This document shows, piece by piece, positions 1 through 8,399 of a stretch of 64,000 bases of DNA (positions are counted from its first letter, which is position 1; the number at the start of each line of letters is the position of its first letter). The stretch comes from Streptomyces cucumeris. GTDB taxonomy: Bacteria > Actinomycetota > Actinomycetes > Streptomycetales > Streptomycetaceae. The notes under the pieces are model-generated. The model was not told the origin of the DNA. It searched no databases and worked only from the letters and a program-made list of their open reading frames with translations. The stretch lies in NCBI RefSeq assembly GCF_024295805.1, contig NZ_JANCLX010000008.1, positions 129,944 through 193,943 on the forward strand, in the 5' to 3' direction. The position numbers were made by a program, and so were the translations under genes.

Positions 1-91
1 GTCCCGGGGCGCGCCCTCCGCCCGCCGCAGCATCAGGGCCCCGCCCCCCCCGGGGCGCCGGGGGCGCGCCTCTCCCCTTATGTCCCGGCGG

Positions 92-727
92 TTACTGCTC
101 CTTGGTCTTCTTCTCCTCGGCGTCCTGGATCACGGCCTCGGCCACCTGCTGCATCGACAGCCGGCGGTCCATCGAGGTCTTCTGGATCCAGCGGAACGCG
201 GCGGGCTCGGTCAGCCCGTACTGGGTCTGGAGGACGCTCTTGGCCCGGTCCACCAGCTTGCGGGTCTCCAGCCGCTGGGAGAGGTCGGCGACCTCCTGCT
301 CCAGTGTCTTCAGCTCGGTGAAGCGGGAGACAGCCATCTCGATGGCGGGCACCACATCGCTCTTGCTGAACGGCTTCACCAGATACGCCATCGCCCCGGC
401 GTCCCGCGCCCGCTCCACCAGCTCGCGCTGCGAGAAGGCGGTGAGCATCAGCACGGGCGCGATCCGCTCCCCCGCGATCCGCTCGGCGGCGGAGATCCCG
501 TCCAGCACGGGCATCTTCACATCGAGGATGACGAGGTCGGGCCGGTGCTCCAGAGCGAGCGCGACGGCCCTCTCACCATCGCCTGCCTCGCCGACGACGG
601 AGTACCCCTCCTCCTCGAGCATCTCCTTGAGGTCGAGACGGATCAGCGCCTCGTCCTCGGCGATGACGACGCGGGTGGTGTGCGGGGGGACGTGCGACTG
701 CTCGTCGACGGGCTCGGTGGCGCTCAC
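92..727 (-). CDS. pdtaR: ANTAR-domain response regulator (PdtaR-like)
   Basis: This 211-aa protein is a two-component response regulator whose output domain binds RNA. The receiver domain spans about residues 18-135, with acidic pocket E24/D25, probable phospho-acceptor D69 in LVILDVK, switch T96 and conserved K118 in YLVKPF. A coiled linker at about 136-155 leads to a C-terminal ANTAR three-helix domain at about 156-205. ANTAR proteins are known to bind dual-hexaloop RNA hairpins and prevent transcription termination. The mycobacterial homologue works with the PdtaS histidine kinase; no kinase is visible here. The GTG start has a GAGGAG Shine-Dalgarno 4 nt upstream. It diverges from the tRNA-Leu gene. 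The family call is firm; RNA targets are unknown. Confidence 0.93.
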   Translation of the reverse strand: MSATEPVDEQSHVPPHTTRVVIAEDEALIRLDLKEMLEEEGYSVVGEAGDGERAVALALEHRPDLVILDVKMPVLDGISAAERIAGERIAPVLMLTAFSQRELVERARDAGAMAYLVKPFSKSDVVPAIEMAVSRFTELKTLEQEVADLSQRLETRKLVDRAKSVLQTQYGLTEPAAFRWIQKTSMDRRLSMQQVAEAVIQDAEEKKTKEQ

Positions 728-818
728 GGGGCTCCTCGTTCATGGCAGGTGCTGCACCCCCGAGCCTACCCAGCAGCGCGGGTGCAGCCGCACAGGGTAC
801 GCTTATCGAGCGCAACCG

Positions 819-904
819 GCCCGGTTGGTGGAATAGGCTAGACACGCGGCGCTCAAACCGCCGTGCCCTTTGCGGGCGTGTGGGTTCGAGTCCCACACCG
901 GGTA
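819..904 (+). tRNA. tRNA-Leu, anticodon CAA
   Basis: This 86-nt class II tRNA has a 7-bp acceptor stem (GCCCGGT with ACCGGGT, closed by a G-U pair). The anticodon stem is CGGCG/CGCCG around the loop CTCAAAC, which gives anticodon CAA and reads UUG. It has a long variable arm and a T arm GTGGG-TTCGAGT-CCCAC. The discriminator base is A. The genome continues CCT, so the final A of CCA is not encoded. It is not the bldA tRNA, which reads UUA. It sits between the ANTAR regulator and the LAGLIDADG gene. Confidence 0.95.
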
Positions 905-999
905 CCTCGTTTTCAATGGTCTCCAAGCGGACCTTCACGTTCTCGTGAAATCACCGTCTTTCCGCCCCACGTGTCGCCCTCTTGACGCAGGGTTATCAC

Positions 1000-1788
1000 A
1001 TGCACACGCATGGCACTGATGTGCGCCAGAAGGCAATCAAGCTGCTCCGATCCGGAGTCAAGAACGCGGACGTCTCTCGAATGCTCGGCGTACCCGTAGG
1101 GACCGTGGGCCACTGGCTCCATCTCGATCGCGCGAAACACGGCACCCTGCCGGGGAAGTCTCGTCGGCCATGTCCACGCTGCGACGGACGTGAACTCGAC
1201 GGAAGCGCCTATGCATACGTACTCGGCCTCTATCTGGGCGACGGGCACATCATCCAGTACTCCCAGCATCGAGTACCCAGCCTCATGATCGCGTGTAGCG
1301 AGTCATGGCCAGGTCTCATCGAAGAGTGCAAAGCGGCGATGCGCACCGTCTTCCCCGACAACTCGGTCTGCCAGGCACGCAGGCCAGGCTGCCGCAACGT
1401 GAAGATCTACTCCAAGCATCTGTGGTGCATGTTTCCCCAACACGGGGCGGGCAAGAAGCATGAACGCCCCATCCATTTGGAGCCGTGGCTGCAGCAGATC
1501 GTTGACAGGTACCCCTGGAATTTCATCCGCGGGCTCTTCCACTCGGACGGCTGCCGGATCACCAACTGGACCACCCGCATCGTTGCGGGCGAGCGCAAGC
1601 GCTATGAATATCCCCGGTACTTCTTCACCAACAAGTCCGACGACATCCGCACGTTATGTTCCAACACCCTCACCAAGGTCGGCGTGGAGTGGACGACGTT
1701 GGCGCGCGGCAGCGACCCGTTCAATATCTCCGTCGCCCGCCGCGCCTCCGTCGCCCTCATGGACACCCATGTCGGGCCGAAGTACTGA
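1000..1788 (+). CDS. HTH plus LAGLIDADG homing-endonuclease-like protein
   Basis: The protein has about 262 aa. An N-terminal helix-turn-helix (roughly residues 10-40, motif ADVSRMLGVPVGTVGHWL) and a short CPRC element precede two LAGLIDADG-type helices, YVLGLYLGDGHI near residue 74 and FIRGLFHSDGC near residue 175. This matches single-chain double-motif homing endonucleases, which cut long asymmetric DNA sites. The second aspartate of each motif, expected to bind metal, is retained. No intron or intein is visible around it, so it is free-standing. ATG at 1000 is preferred; TTG at 982 is in frame. Codon use is visibly less GC-rich than its neighbours, and there is a TTA leucine codon at 1654-1656, which makes expression depend on bldA. 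It may have become a regulator. Confidence 0.75.
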   Translation: MHTHGTDVRQKAIKLLRSGVKNADVSRMLGVPVGTVGHWLHLDRAKHGTLPGKSRRPCPRCDGRELDGSAYAYVLGLYLGDGHIIQYSQHRVPSLMIACSESWPGLIEECKAAMRTVFPDNSVCQARRPGCRNVKIYSKHLWCMFPQHGAGKKHERPIHLEPWLQQIVDRYPWNFIRGLFHSDGCRITNWTTRIVAGERKRYEYPRYFFTNKSDDIRTLCSNTLTKVGVEWTTLARGSDPFNISVARRASVALMDTHVGPKY

Positions 1789-1818
1789 GCCCAGCACTCC
1801 GGCCCCGCAATTCCGCGG

Positions 1819-3249
1819 CTAGCGCAGATCGTCCGCTCCGATGTAGTGGGCGCGGACCAGGTTGGTGGAGCCGGAGACACCGGGCGGGGAACCGGCGGTG
1901 ATGATGACGAGGTCGCCCTTCTTGCAGCGGCCGAGGCGCAGCAGTTCCTCGTCGACCTGGGCCACCATCGAGTCCGTGGAGTCCACCCGCGGACCGAGGA
2001 AGGTCTCCACGCCCCAGGTGAGGTTGAGCTGGGAGCGGGTGTTGGGCTCGGGGGTGAAGGCGAGGAGGGGGATCGGGGAGCGGTACCGGGAGAGGCGGCG
2101 GACGGTGTCGCCGGACTGGGTGAAGGCGACCAGGTACGCGGCGTCGAGGAAGTCGCCCATCTCGGCCGCCGCGCGGGCCACCGCGCCGCCCTGGGTGCGG
2201 GGCTTGTTGCGCTCGGTGAGCGGCGGGAGCCCCTTGGCGAGGATGTCCTCCTCGGCCGCGGCGACGATCCGGCCCATGGTCTTGACCGTGGCGATGGGGT
2301 ACTTCCCGACGCTGGTCTCACCGGAGAGCATCACCGCGTCGGTGCCGTCGATCACCGCGTTGGCCACGTCGGACGCCTCGGCGCGGGTGGGACGGGAGTT
2401 GTCGATCATCGAGTCCAGCATCTGGGTCGCGACGATCACCGGCTTGGCGTTCCGCTTGGCCAGCTTGATCGCGCGCTTCTGGACGATCGGCACCTGCTCC
2501 AGCGGCATTTCGACGCCGAGGTCACCGCGGGCGACCATGATGCCGTCGAAGGCGTCGACGATCCCCTCCAGGTTCTCGACCGCCTGGGGCTTCTCGATCT
2601 TGGCGATGACCGGGAGGCGGCAGTCCTCCTCCTGCATCACCCGGTGGACGTCGATGATGTCCTTCTCGTTGCGGACGAAGGACAGGGCGATGATGTCGGC
2701 GCCGGTGCGCAGCGCCCAGCGCAGGTCGTCGATGTCCTTCTGGGAGAGGGCGGGGACGGAGACGGCGACCCCGGGGAGGTTGAGCCCCTTGTGGTCGGAG
2801 ACCATGCCGCCCTCGATGACGATGGTGTGCACACGGGGGCCGTCGACATCGACGACCTCCAGCGTGACGCGGCCGTCGTCGACAAGGATCCGCTCGCCCC
2901 TGGTGACGTCGGTGGCCAGTCCGTCGTAGGTGGTGCCGCAGCGGTGCTGGTCGCCCTCGATCGGTTCGACGGTGATGGTGAACTCATCGCCGCGTTCAAG
3001 CAGTACGGGACCTTCATGGAATCGGCCGAGGCGAATCTTCGGGCCTTGAAGGTCGGCGAGGATGCCGACACTGCGGCCGGTTTCCAGCGAGGCCTTCCGC
3101 ACTCGCCGGTAACGCTCCTCGTGCTCGGCGTAGGTGCCGTGGCTGAGATTGAAGCGGGCCACGTCCATTCCGGCCTCGACGAGTGCCTTGATCTGCTCGT
3201 ACGAGTCGGTGGCGGGTCCCAGGGTACAGACGATTTTCGCTCGGCGCAT
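1819..3249 (-). CDS. pyk: Pyruvate kinase
   Basis: This cytoplasmic enzyme converts phosphoenolpyruvate and ADP to pyruvate and ATP. The 476-aa length is normal for bacterial pyruvate kinase. Visible landmarks are the N-terminal TIM-barrel motif FNLSHG near residue 33, the B domain at about 70-170, the catalytic segment VIAKIEKPQ with K217 and metal ligand E219, and RGDLGVE at 241-247 with D243. The C-terminal part is the allosteric domain. Streptomyces usually have two pyk genes. The start is ATG with only a weak AGG upstream. A perfect palindrome lies 17 nt before the start codon. Downstream it converges with the LAGLIDADG gene. Confidence 0.97.
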   Translation of the reverse strand: MRRAKIVCTLGPATDSYEQIKALVEAGMDVARFNLSHGTYAEHEERYRRVRKASLETGRSVGILADLQGPKIRLGRFHEGPVLLERGDEFTITVEPIEGDQHRCGTTYDGLATDVTRGERILVDDGRVTLEVVDVDGPRVHTIVIEGGMVSDHKGLNLPGVAVSVPALSQKDIDDLRWALRTGADIIALSFVRNEKDIIDVHRVMQEEDCRLPVIAKIEKPQAVENLEGIVDAFDGIMVARGDLGVEMPLEQVPIVQKRAIKLAKRNAKPVIVATQMLDSMIDNSRPTRAEASDVANAVIDGTDAVMLSGETSVGKYPIATVKTMGRIVAAAEEDILAKGLPPLTERNKPRTQGGAVARAAAEMGDFLDAAYLVAFTQSGDTVRRLSRYRSPIPLLAFTPEPNTRSQLNLTWGVETFLGPRVDSTDSMVAQVDEELLRLGRCKKGDLVIITAGSPPGVSGSTNLVRAHYIGADDLR

Positions 3250-3265
3250 GACTCGAGCCTATGAC

Positions 3266-3279
3266 TTACCCGTGGGTAA
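3266..3279. promoter_or_regulatory. Perfect palindrome TTACCCGTGGGTAA before pyk
   Basis: A 14-bp sequence has perfect 6-bp arms (TTACCC, GGGTAA) around GT and lies 17 nt upstream of the pyk ATG. A site this close to the start would sit in the leader or core promoter and could act as a roadblock operator. A second perfect 12-bp palindrome, GCATGGCCATGC, lies at 3346-3357. No regulator family is assigned from sequence alone. Confidence 0.4.
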
Positions 3280-3416
3280 AGGACCGGGAAGTCCATAGTC
3301 CTCGATGGCAATTGCATGGCAGGTTATTGACAACTAATGAAACGTGCATGGCCATGCTCCGATGAGCGGACTTCCGGGGGGTTCCAGGGGCTTACCAGGG
3401 GTTCCGGAGGTGTTTT

Positions 3417-4118
3417 TCAGAGTTCCGGCCGGGTCATGGTGAAGCGCGCGTTCACCTGTGCGTACACGGTCTGGCGCACCGGTTCCAGATCCAGAGCGGG
3501 GGCCTGCTCGGCGCCGCCGTAGCCGGAGCGTGACCGTGGGGCGGCCATCGCCGCCGGGGTCATCGTCCCGTTCTCCGCCTCGAGGTCGGCCAGCTCGACC
3601 AGAGCGACGAGGGAGGCACCCAGTGCCCCGGCGTATTCGCGGGCACGGCGTACCGCCTGGCGCACCGCCTCCTGGCGGGCCTCGCGGTGGGCGGGCGAGT
3701 CGGGGCGCAGTGCCCACCGGGGTCCGTTCACGGTGGTGAGTTCGGTGTCGCCGAGCCGCGTGGTGAGTTCACCGAGCACGGTGAAGTCGGTGACCGTCAC
3801 GGTGAGGTGGACCCGGCCGTGGTAGGCGCGGACGCGCTCATGGCGGCCCTTGGCGGTGAGTTCGGGGGTGAGGGTGAAGGCGCCGGTCTCCTGGGTCTCG
3901 ATGGCGTCGCCGTAGGACGTCACCAGGTCCAGGACGTCCTTGTTGCGGCGGGTGAGGCTCTCCAGGGCGGTCCGCCGGTCGGTGCCGCGGGCGGCGACGG
4001 TGATCTGGAGACGGGCGAGCTCGGGGTCGACCTCGAGCCGTGCCTCACCGCGGACGGCCAGCCGCGGGGTGTCGGGGGTGCCGTACGGGAGGGGGGCCGG
4101 GGCCGCGGGCTGGTCCAT
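3417..4118 (-). CDS. SIMPL (DUF541) domain protein
   Basis: This 233-aa protein belongs to the SIMPL/DUF541 family, with motifs such as LAVRGEARLEVDPELARLQI near the N-terminus and an AREYAGALGASL helix in the C-terminal half. Family members are often periplasmic or outer-membrane linked in Gram-negatives and have a repeated beta-alpha fold, but their biochemical role is unclear. No signal peptide or membrane segment is visible here, so a cytoplasmic location is likely. ATG at 4118 is chosen because GAGGAG lies 7 nt upstream; the longer reading from 4133 would run through that Shine-Dalgarno sequence. It lies upstream of pyk on the same strand, separated by about 170 bp. Confidence 0.85.
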   Translation of the reverse strand: MDQPAAPAPLPYGTPDTPRLAVRGEARLEVDPELARLQITVAARGTDRRTALESLTRRNKDVLDLVTSYGDAIETQETGAFTLTPELTAKGRHERVRAYHGRVHLTVTVTDFTVLGELTTRLGDTELTTVNGPRWALRPDSPAHREARQEAVRQAVRRAREYAGALGASLVALVELADLEAENGTMTPAAMAAPRSRSGYGGAEQAPALDLEPVRQTVYAQVNARFTMTRPEL

Positions 4119-4163
4119 GGGACTGCTCCTCAAGAGAAGGGGGGACGGGAAGACGCGGGCGGG

Positions 4164-4622
4164 TCAGCGCGCGGGGGCGATGAGCCGTCCGTGCGGTGGG
4201 CGTTCGGCGTACAGGGCCAGGGCGATGTCCACCAGCGGTACCCGGTCCAGTCCGGGCACCTCGTCCAGGGGGATCCACGCCGCCCGGTCGGTCGAGCCGC
4301 CGGTCTCATGGCGCAGCTCCCCGCCGGTCACCCGGGCCGCGTAGAGGATGCGCACCCCGTGGAAGTGGCGGTCGCGGCGGAGCCGCCGGGGAGTGCGCTC
4401 GTGGACGGTGTCGATGCCGAGCAGCCGCTCGACCTCCACCGTGTGGCCGGTCTCCTCGCCGACCTCGCGGTGGACGGCGTCGCAGGGGTCCTCACCGTGG
4501 TGGAGTCCGCCGCCGGGCATGGTCCACCGTTTGCCGTCGGGGCCGAGCCATCGGGCGAGCAGGACCTTGCCGTCGTCCACGCAGACGGCGTACGCGGCGA
4601 CGCGCAGATGTCGGTTGGCCAT
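4164..4622 (-). CDS. Nudix hydrolase
   Basis: This 152-aa Nudix protein carries a complete Nudix box at about residues 38-60, with the G-x5-E-x7-REVGEETG pattern and metal-binding glutamates E53, E56 and E57. The family hydrolyses nucleoside diphosphates linked to another moiety; substrate cannot be read from the sequence. The ATG at 4622 (MANRHLRV) is chosen over an upstream in-frame start at 4673 because similarity to the fold starts directly there. The Shine-Dalgarno sequence is weak (GGGGGC). It ends 45 nt upstream of the SIMPL gene on the same strand and diverges from the 5'-nucleotidase gene. Confidence 0.9.
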   Translation of the reverse strand: MANRHLRVAAYAVCVDDGKVLLARWLGPDGKRWTMPGGGLHHGEDPCDAVHREVGEETGHTVEVERLLGIDTVHERTPRRLRRDRHFHGVRILYAARVTGGELRHETGGSTDRAAWIPLDEVPGLDRVPLVDIALALYAERPPHGRLIAPAR

Positions 4623-4767
4623 GCCCCCAGGATGCCGGAAGCCACCGGAAGCAACCCGATCGCAACCTGTCAAGGCTGTTGCCGGACGGTCGGGTTGGGC
4701 CAGAATCTACGCGCGTTGTGCCTGTTCCGGACACCACGCGCACCAACAGCACAGGGGAGAAGAGACC

Positions 4768-6579
4768 ATGCCGCTCAACCGTAGAACGTTCCTGGGCCGC
4801 TCGGCCGCGACGAGCGCCGGGGTAGCGCTGGCCGGCGGCGTGGCCGCCGCTCCGGCCGAGGCGGACGACCGGGAGGACGGGAAGGGCGGCGGACACACCA
4901 AGCGGTACGCCTTCACCGTCATGGGTACCACCGATCTGCACGGCAACGTCTTCAACTGGGACTACTTCACCGACGCCGAGTTCGACGACGCCGCCCACAA
5001 CGACGTCGGCCTGGCGAAGATCTCCACGCTGGTGGAGCGGGTCCGGAAGGAGAAGGGCCGCCGCCACACCCTGCTGATCGACGCGGGTGACACCATCCAG
5101 GGCACCCAGCTTTCGTACTACTACGCCAAGGTGGACCCGATCACCGGCGCGAACGGCCCGGTGCACCCGATGGCGCAGGCCATGAACGCCATCGGCTACG
5201 ACGCGGCGGCGCTGGGCAACCATGAGTTCAACTACGGCATCCCGGTGCTGCGGAAGTTCGAGGAGCAGTGCGACTTCCCGCTGCTGGGCGCCAACGCGCT
5301 GGACGCGAAGACGCTGCGGCCCGCGTTCCCGCCGTACTGGATGACCCGGCTGCGCACCCCCTGCGGGCGTCAGGTGAAGGTGGCGGTGCTGGGGCTGACC
5401 AACCCGGGCATCGCCATCTGGGACAAGGCCAATGTCCAGGGCAAGATGACCTTCCCAGGGCTGGAGGAGCAGGCGGCGAAGTGGGTGCCGAAGCTGCGGT
5501 CGATGGGTGCGGACGTCGTCATCGTCTCGGCGCATTCGGGCACCAGCGGCACGTCCAGTTACGGCGACCAGGTGCCCCACGTGGAGAACGCGGCGGCGCT
5601 GGTGGCCGAGCAGGTGCCGGGCATCGACGCGATCCTGGTCGGCCATGCCCATGTGGAGGTCCCCGAGTCCCGGGTGGTCAACAAGGAGACCGGCCATGAG
5701 GTCGTGCTCTCCGAGCCGCTCAAGTGGGGTCAGCGGCTGACGCTGTTCGACTTCGAGCTGGAGTGGGCCCGGGGCCGCTGGCGGGTGGAGTCGGTGTCCG
5801 CGAAGGTGCTGAACTCGGCCACGGCCGAGGAGGACCCGCGGATCGTGCGGCTGCTCGGCGATGAGCACAAGAAGGTCGTCGGCTATGTGAACCAGGTGAT
5901 CGGCGACTGCACGGCGGCGATGGCGGCCACCGAGGCGCCGTACAAGGACGCCCCGATCATCGACTTCATCAACCATGTGCAGACGGAGACGGTGAAGAAG
6001 GCGCTGGCGGGGACCGAGCACGCCGCGCTGCCGGTGCTCTCGCAGGCGTCCTGCTTCTCCCGGACGGCGAAGGTCCCGGCGGGCAAGGTCACCATCCGGC
6101 AGGTGGCGGGGCTGTACCCGTTCGAGAACACCCTGGAGGCACGGGTGCTGACGGGCGCCCAGCTCAAGGAGTACCTGGAGTTCTCAGCGCGCTACTACGT
6201 CCGGACGGCGGCCGGCGGTGAGGTGGACCCGGCCAAGCTGACCAACGCCGACAACACCCCGGACTACAACTACGACGCGGTCAGCGGGGTCGCCTACGAG
6301 ATCGACATCGCCAAGGCGCCGGGCTCCCGGATCGCGAAGCTGACCTTCGACGGCAAGCCGGTCGCCGACGACGCCCGTTTCGTCCTGGCGGTGAACAACT
6401 ACCGTGCCAGCGGCGGCGGCAACTTCCCGCACGTGGCCAAGGCCAAGCAGGTGTGGGCTAACTCCGACGAGATCCGCAACACCATCATCGGCTGGGTGAA
6501 GGCCCAGGGGACGATCGATGTGGCGCGTTTCGCCTCGGTGGACTGGAAACTCACGCGCGAGGGCACCCCGGTGTTCTGA
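4768..6579 (+). CDS. Tat-exported 5'-nucleotidase/metallophosphoesterase
   Basis: This 603-aa secreted enzyme of the UshA/5'-nucleotidase family removes phosphate from nucleotides outside the cell. The N-terminus has a twin-arginine signal (NRRTFLGRSA, R5-R6) with a likely cleavage after APAEA near residue 32. The calcineurin-like domain shows D56/H58 in TTDLHGN, D105-A-G-D108, the N151-H152-E153 motif, H256 and G292-H-A-H295, which together form the dinuclear metal site. The C-terminal substrate-binding domain covers about 360-600. The start at 4768 has GGGGAG 8 nt upstream; an in-frame extension to 4348 overlaps the divergent Nudix gene and is rejected. It probably feeds nucleoside and phosphate salvage. 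Confidence 0.93.
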   Translation: MPLNRRTFLGRSAATSAGVALAGGVAAAPAEADDREDGKGGGHTKRYAFTVMGTTDLHGNVFNWDYFTDAEFDDAAHNDVGLAKISTLVERVRKEKGRRHTLLIDAGDTIQGTQLSYYYAKVDPITGANGPVHPMAQAMNAIGYDAAALGNHEFNYGIPVLRKFEEQCDFPLLGANALDAKTLRPAFPPYWMTRLRTPCGRQVKVAVLGLTNPGIAIWDKANVQGKMTFPGLEEQAAKWVPKLRSMGADVVIVSAHSGTSGTSSYGDQVPHVENAAALVAEQVPGIDAILVGHAHVEVPESRVVNKETGHEVVLSEPLKWGQRLTLFDFELEWARGRWRVESVSAKVLNSATAEEDPRIVRLLGDEHKKVVGYVNQVIGDCTAAMAATEAPYKDAPIIDFINHVQTETVKKALAGTEHAALPVLSQASCFSRTAKVPAGKVTIRQVAGLYPFENTLEARVLTGAQLKEYLEFSARYYVRTAAGGEVDPAKLTNADNTPDYNYDAVSGVAYEIDIAKAPGSRIAKLTFDGKPVADDARFVLAVNNYRASGGGNFPHVAKAKQVWANSDEIRNTIIGWVKAQGTIDVARFASVDWKLTREGTPVF

Positions 6580-6590
6580 ATGATGGACGG

Positions 6591-7001
6591 ATGACCGATG
6601 ACCTCACCGCCGCCCTCGCCCCGGTGCTCCGCGACCTGCGGGCCACCTGTGCGGTCCAGCCCGTCGTCCGGGAGGGACGCGGGGAGGGGGACGACGGTGA
6701 GGACATCGTCTGGCTGTACGAGGCCGACGGCAGCGGCGTCGGCATCATGCTGTGGCCGGGCCACAGCGCGGCCGAGCGGCTGGCACACGTTGCCGACCAG
6801 GCGAGCGACTGGGCGGTGGAGGCGCTGTGCGCCGCGCTCAGGCCCGCCGTCTGGCCGGAGTGCCCCGCGCACCCCGACTCCCATCCGCTGGAGCCCGGGG
6901 TACGCGGTGGCGTGGTGTGGTGGTCATGTCCGCGTACGCGTCAGCCGGTCGCGCTGGTCGGGGAGTTGGGCAAGGCCCGCCCGGGTGGCGCGGGAGCCTG
7001 A
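6591..7001 (+). CDS. Hypothetical protein, 136 aa
   Basis: This ORF starts 11 nt after the nucleotidase stop and is probably co-transcribed with it. I do not recognise a family. The protein is acidic in the middle (REGRGEGDDGEDIVWLYEADG) and tryptophan-rich, with no signal peptide or membrane segment. Residues 85-115 hold a CPAHPDSHPLEP stretch and a WWSCP motif, so it carries two cysteines and several histidines that could bind a metal. The 3' end overlaps the convergent monooxygenase gene by 78 bp. Third-position GC bias supports coding, but the exact stop region is shared. Confidence 0.7.
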   Translation: MTDDLTAALAPVLRDLRATCAVQPVVREGRGEGDDGEDIVWLYEADGSGVGIMLWPGHSAAERLAHVADQASDWAVEALCAALRPAVWPECPAHPDSHPLEPGVRGGVVWWSCPRTRQPVALVGELGKARPGGAGA

Positions 7002-8399
7002 CGGCTGGAGCCCGAAGCTGGTGAAGGCGGTGCGGGACGGCAGCGGATAGGCCGGTTCCGGCGTCATCGAGTTGAGGATGACGGCGGAGCGCCAGGCCGC
7101 GAGCCCCAGATCGGGGGTGCCCACGCCGTGGCTGTGGCGCTCGGCGTTCTGGACGTAGACCGAACCCTTGATCGCCGGGTCCAGGACCAGCCGGTGCTGG
7201 GCGTCGATACGAGGGCGTTCGGAGGAGTCCCGGCGGATGTAGGGGTCGAGGGCGGCGAGCAGGGTGTCCACCCGGCGCTCGCGGTAGCCGGTGGCCAGGA
7301 CGACCGCCTCGGTGGTGTGCCGGGCCCGGGTGCCCTGCTGGGTGTGTTCCAGGTGGAGTTCGAGGCGGGCGGCGGCGATCCGGCCCGCGGTGCGGACGGT
7401 GACGCCGGGGGTGAGCACGGCACCGGGCCAGCCGCCGGTGAGCTGGGCGCGGCGGTAGAGCTCCTGGTGGATGGCGTCGATGGTCTCGTGCGCGATGCCC
7501 TTGTAGAGCTGCCACTGGCGGGGCAGGAGCTGGTCCCGTACGGGTTCGGGAAGCCCGTGGAAGTAGCGGGTGTAGTCGGGGCTGAACTGCTCGAGCCCCA
7601 GCTTGCTGTATTCCATGGGGGTGAACGCGGGGGTACGGGCCAGCCAGTGGAGCCCCTCGGCGCCCAGCGGGCGGTGGCGCAGCAGATCGAGGAAGACCTC
7701 GGCACCGGACTGGCCGGAGCCGATGACGGTCACCTGTCCGGTGGCCAGCAGCCGTTCGCGGTGCTCCAGGTAGTCGGCGGCGTGCAGCACCGGCACGTTG
7801 GGGGCGTCGGCGAGCGGGCGCAGGGGTTCGGGGACGTAGGGCTCGGTGCCGACCCCGAGGACGACATGGCGGGCGTGGGTGCGGCCGAGGGCCTCGGCCT
7901 CGCCGTCGGCGCCGATACGGGTGAAGTCGATCTCGAAGAGGTCGTGGGTGTGGTCCCAGCGCACGGCGTCGATCTGGTGGCCGAAGTGGAGACCGGGGAG
8001 CCGCTCGCTGACCCAGCGGCAGTAGGCGTCGTACTCGGACCGCTCGATGTGGAAGCGCTCGGCGATGTAGAAGGGGAACAGCCGGTCCTGGGCCTTGAGG
8101 TAGCTCAGGAAGCTCCAGGGGCTCGCGGGGTCGGCGAGGGTGACCAGGTCGGCGAGGAAGGGCACCTGGATGGTGGCGCCGTCGATGAGCAGACCGGGGT
8201 GCCACTGGAAGGCGGGCCGCTGGTCGTAGAAGGCGGTGCGCAGCCCGGGGACGCGGTGGGCGAGGGCGGCGAGGGAGAGGTTGAACGGGCCGATGCCGAC
8301 ACCGGCCAGGTCCAGGGGTGCGTCGAGGGGGGAGGCGGCTCCGGGCCGCGGACCGGGGAGGGAGGCGGGGGTCCCGGTGGGGGGTTGTGCGGTGCTCAT
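6924..8399 (-). CDS. Lysine/ornithine N-hydroxylase (FAD monooxygenase, DesB-like)
   Basis: This 491-aa flavoprotein of the SidA/IucD/PvdA family hydroxylates a primary amine using NADPH and O2, the committed step of hydroxamate siderophores. The FAD site is GVGIGPFNL at 33-41, the NADPH site GSGQSG at 227-232, and an ATGY motif lies near residue 378. The ATG at 8399 overlaps the stop of the upstream decarboxylase (ATGA), so the two are translationally coupled. In desferrioxamine synthesis the DesA decarboxylase makes cadaverine and DesB hydroxylates it; this gene order is the same. The acyltransferase and NIS synthetase (DesC, DesD types) are absent here. The substrate is inferred, not shown. 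Confidence 0.88.
   Translation of the reverse strand: MSTAQPPTGTPASLPGPRPGAASPLDAPLDLAGVGIGPFNLSLAALAHRVPGLRTAFYDQRPAFQWHPGLLIDGATIQVPFLADLVTLADPASPWSFLSYLKAQDRLFPFYIAERFHIERSEYDAYCRWVSERLPGLHFGHQIDAVRWDHTHDLFEIDFTRIGADGEAEALGRTHARHVVLGVGTEPYVPEPLRPLADAPNVPVLHAADYLEHRERLLATGQVTVIGSGQSGAEVFLDLLRHRPLGAEGLHWLARTPAFTPMEYSKLGLEQFSPDYTRYFHGLPEPVRDQLLPRQWQLYKGIAHETIDAIHQELYRRAQLTGGWPGAVLTPGVTVRTAGRIAAARLELHLEHTQQGTRARHTTEAVVLATGYRERRVDTLLAALDPYIRRDSSERPRIDAQHRLVLDPAIKGSVYVQNAERHSHGVGTPDLGLAAWRSAVILNSMTPEPAYPLPSRTAFTSFGLQPSGSRATRAGLAQLPDQRDRLTRTRT

Noticed and set aside
1..91. GC-rich inverted repeat GGCGCGCCC/GGGCGCGCC downstream of the ANTAR gene
   Set aside because: The arms are separated by 45 nt and consist of low-complexity C/G runs, so a specific terminator cannot be supported.
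819..1818. Integrated element using the tRNA-Leu 3' end as attachment site
   Set aside because: No repeat of the tRNA 3' end was seen after the LAGLIDADG gene, and there is no integrase.
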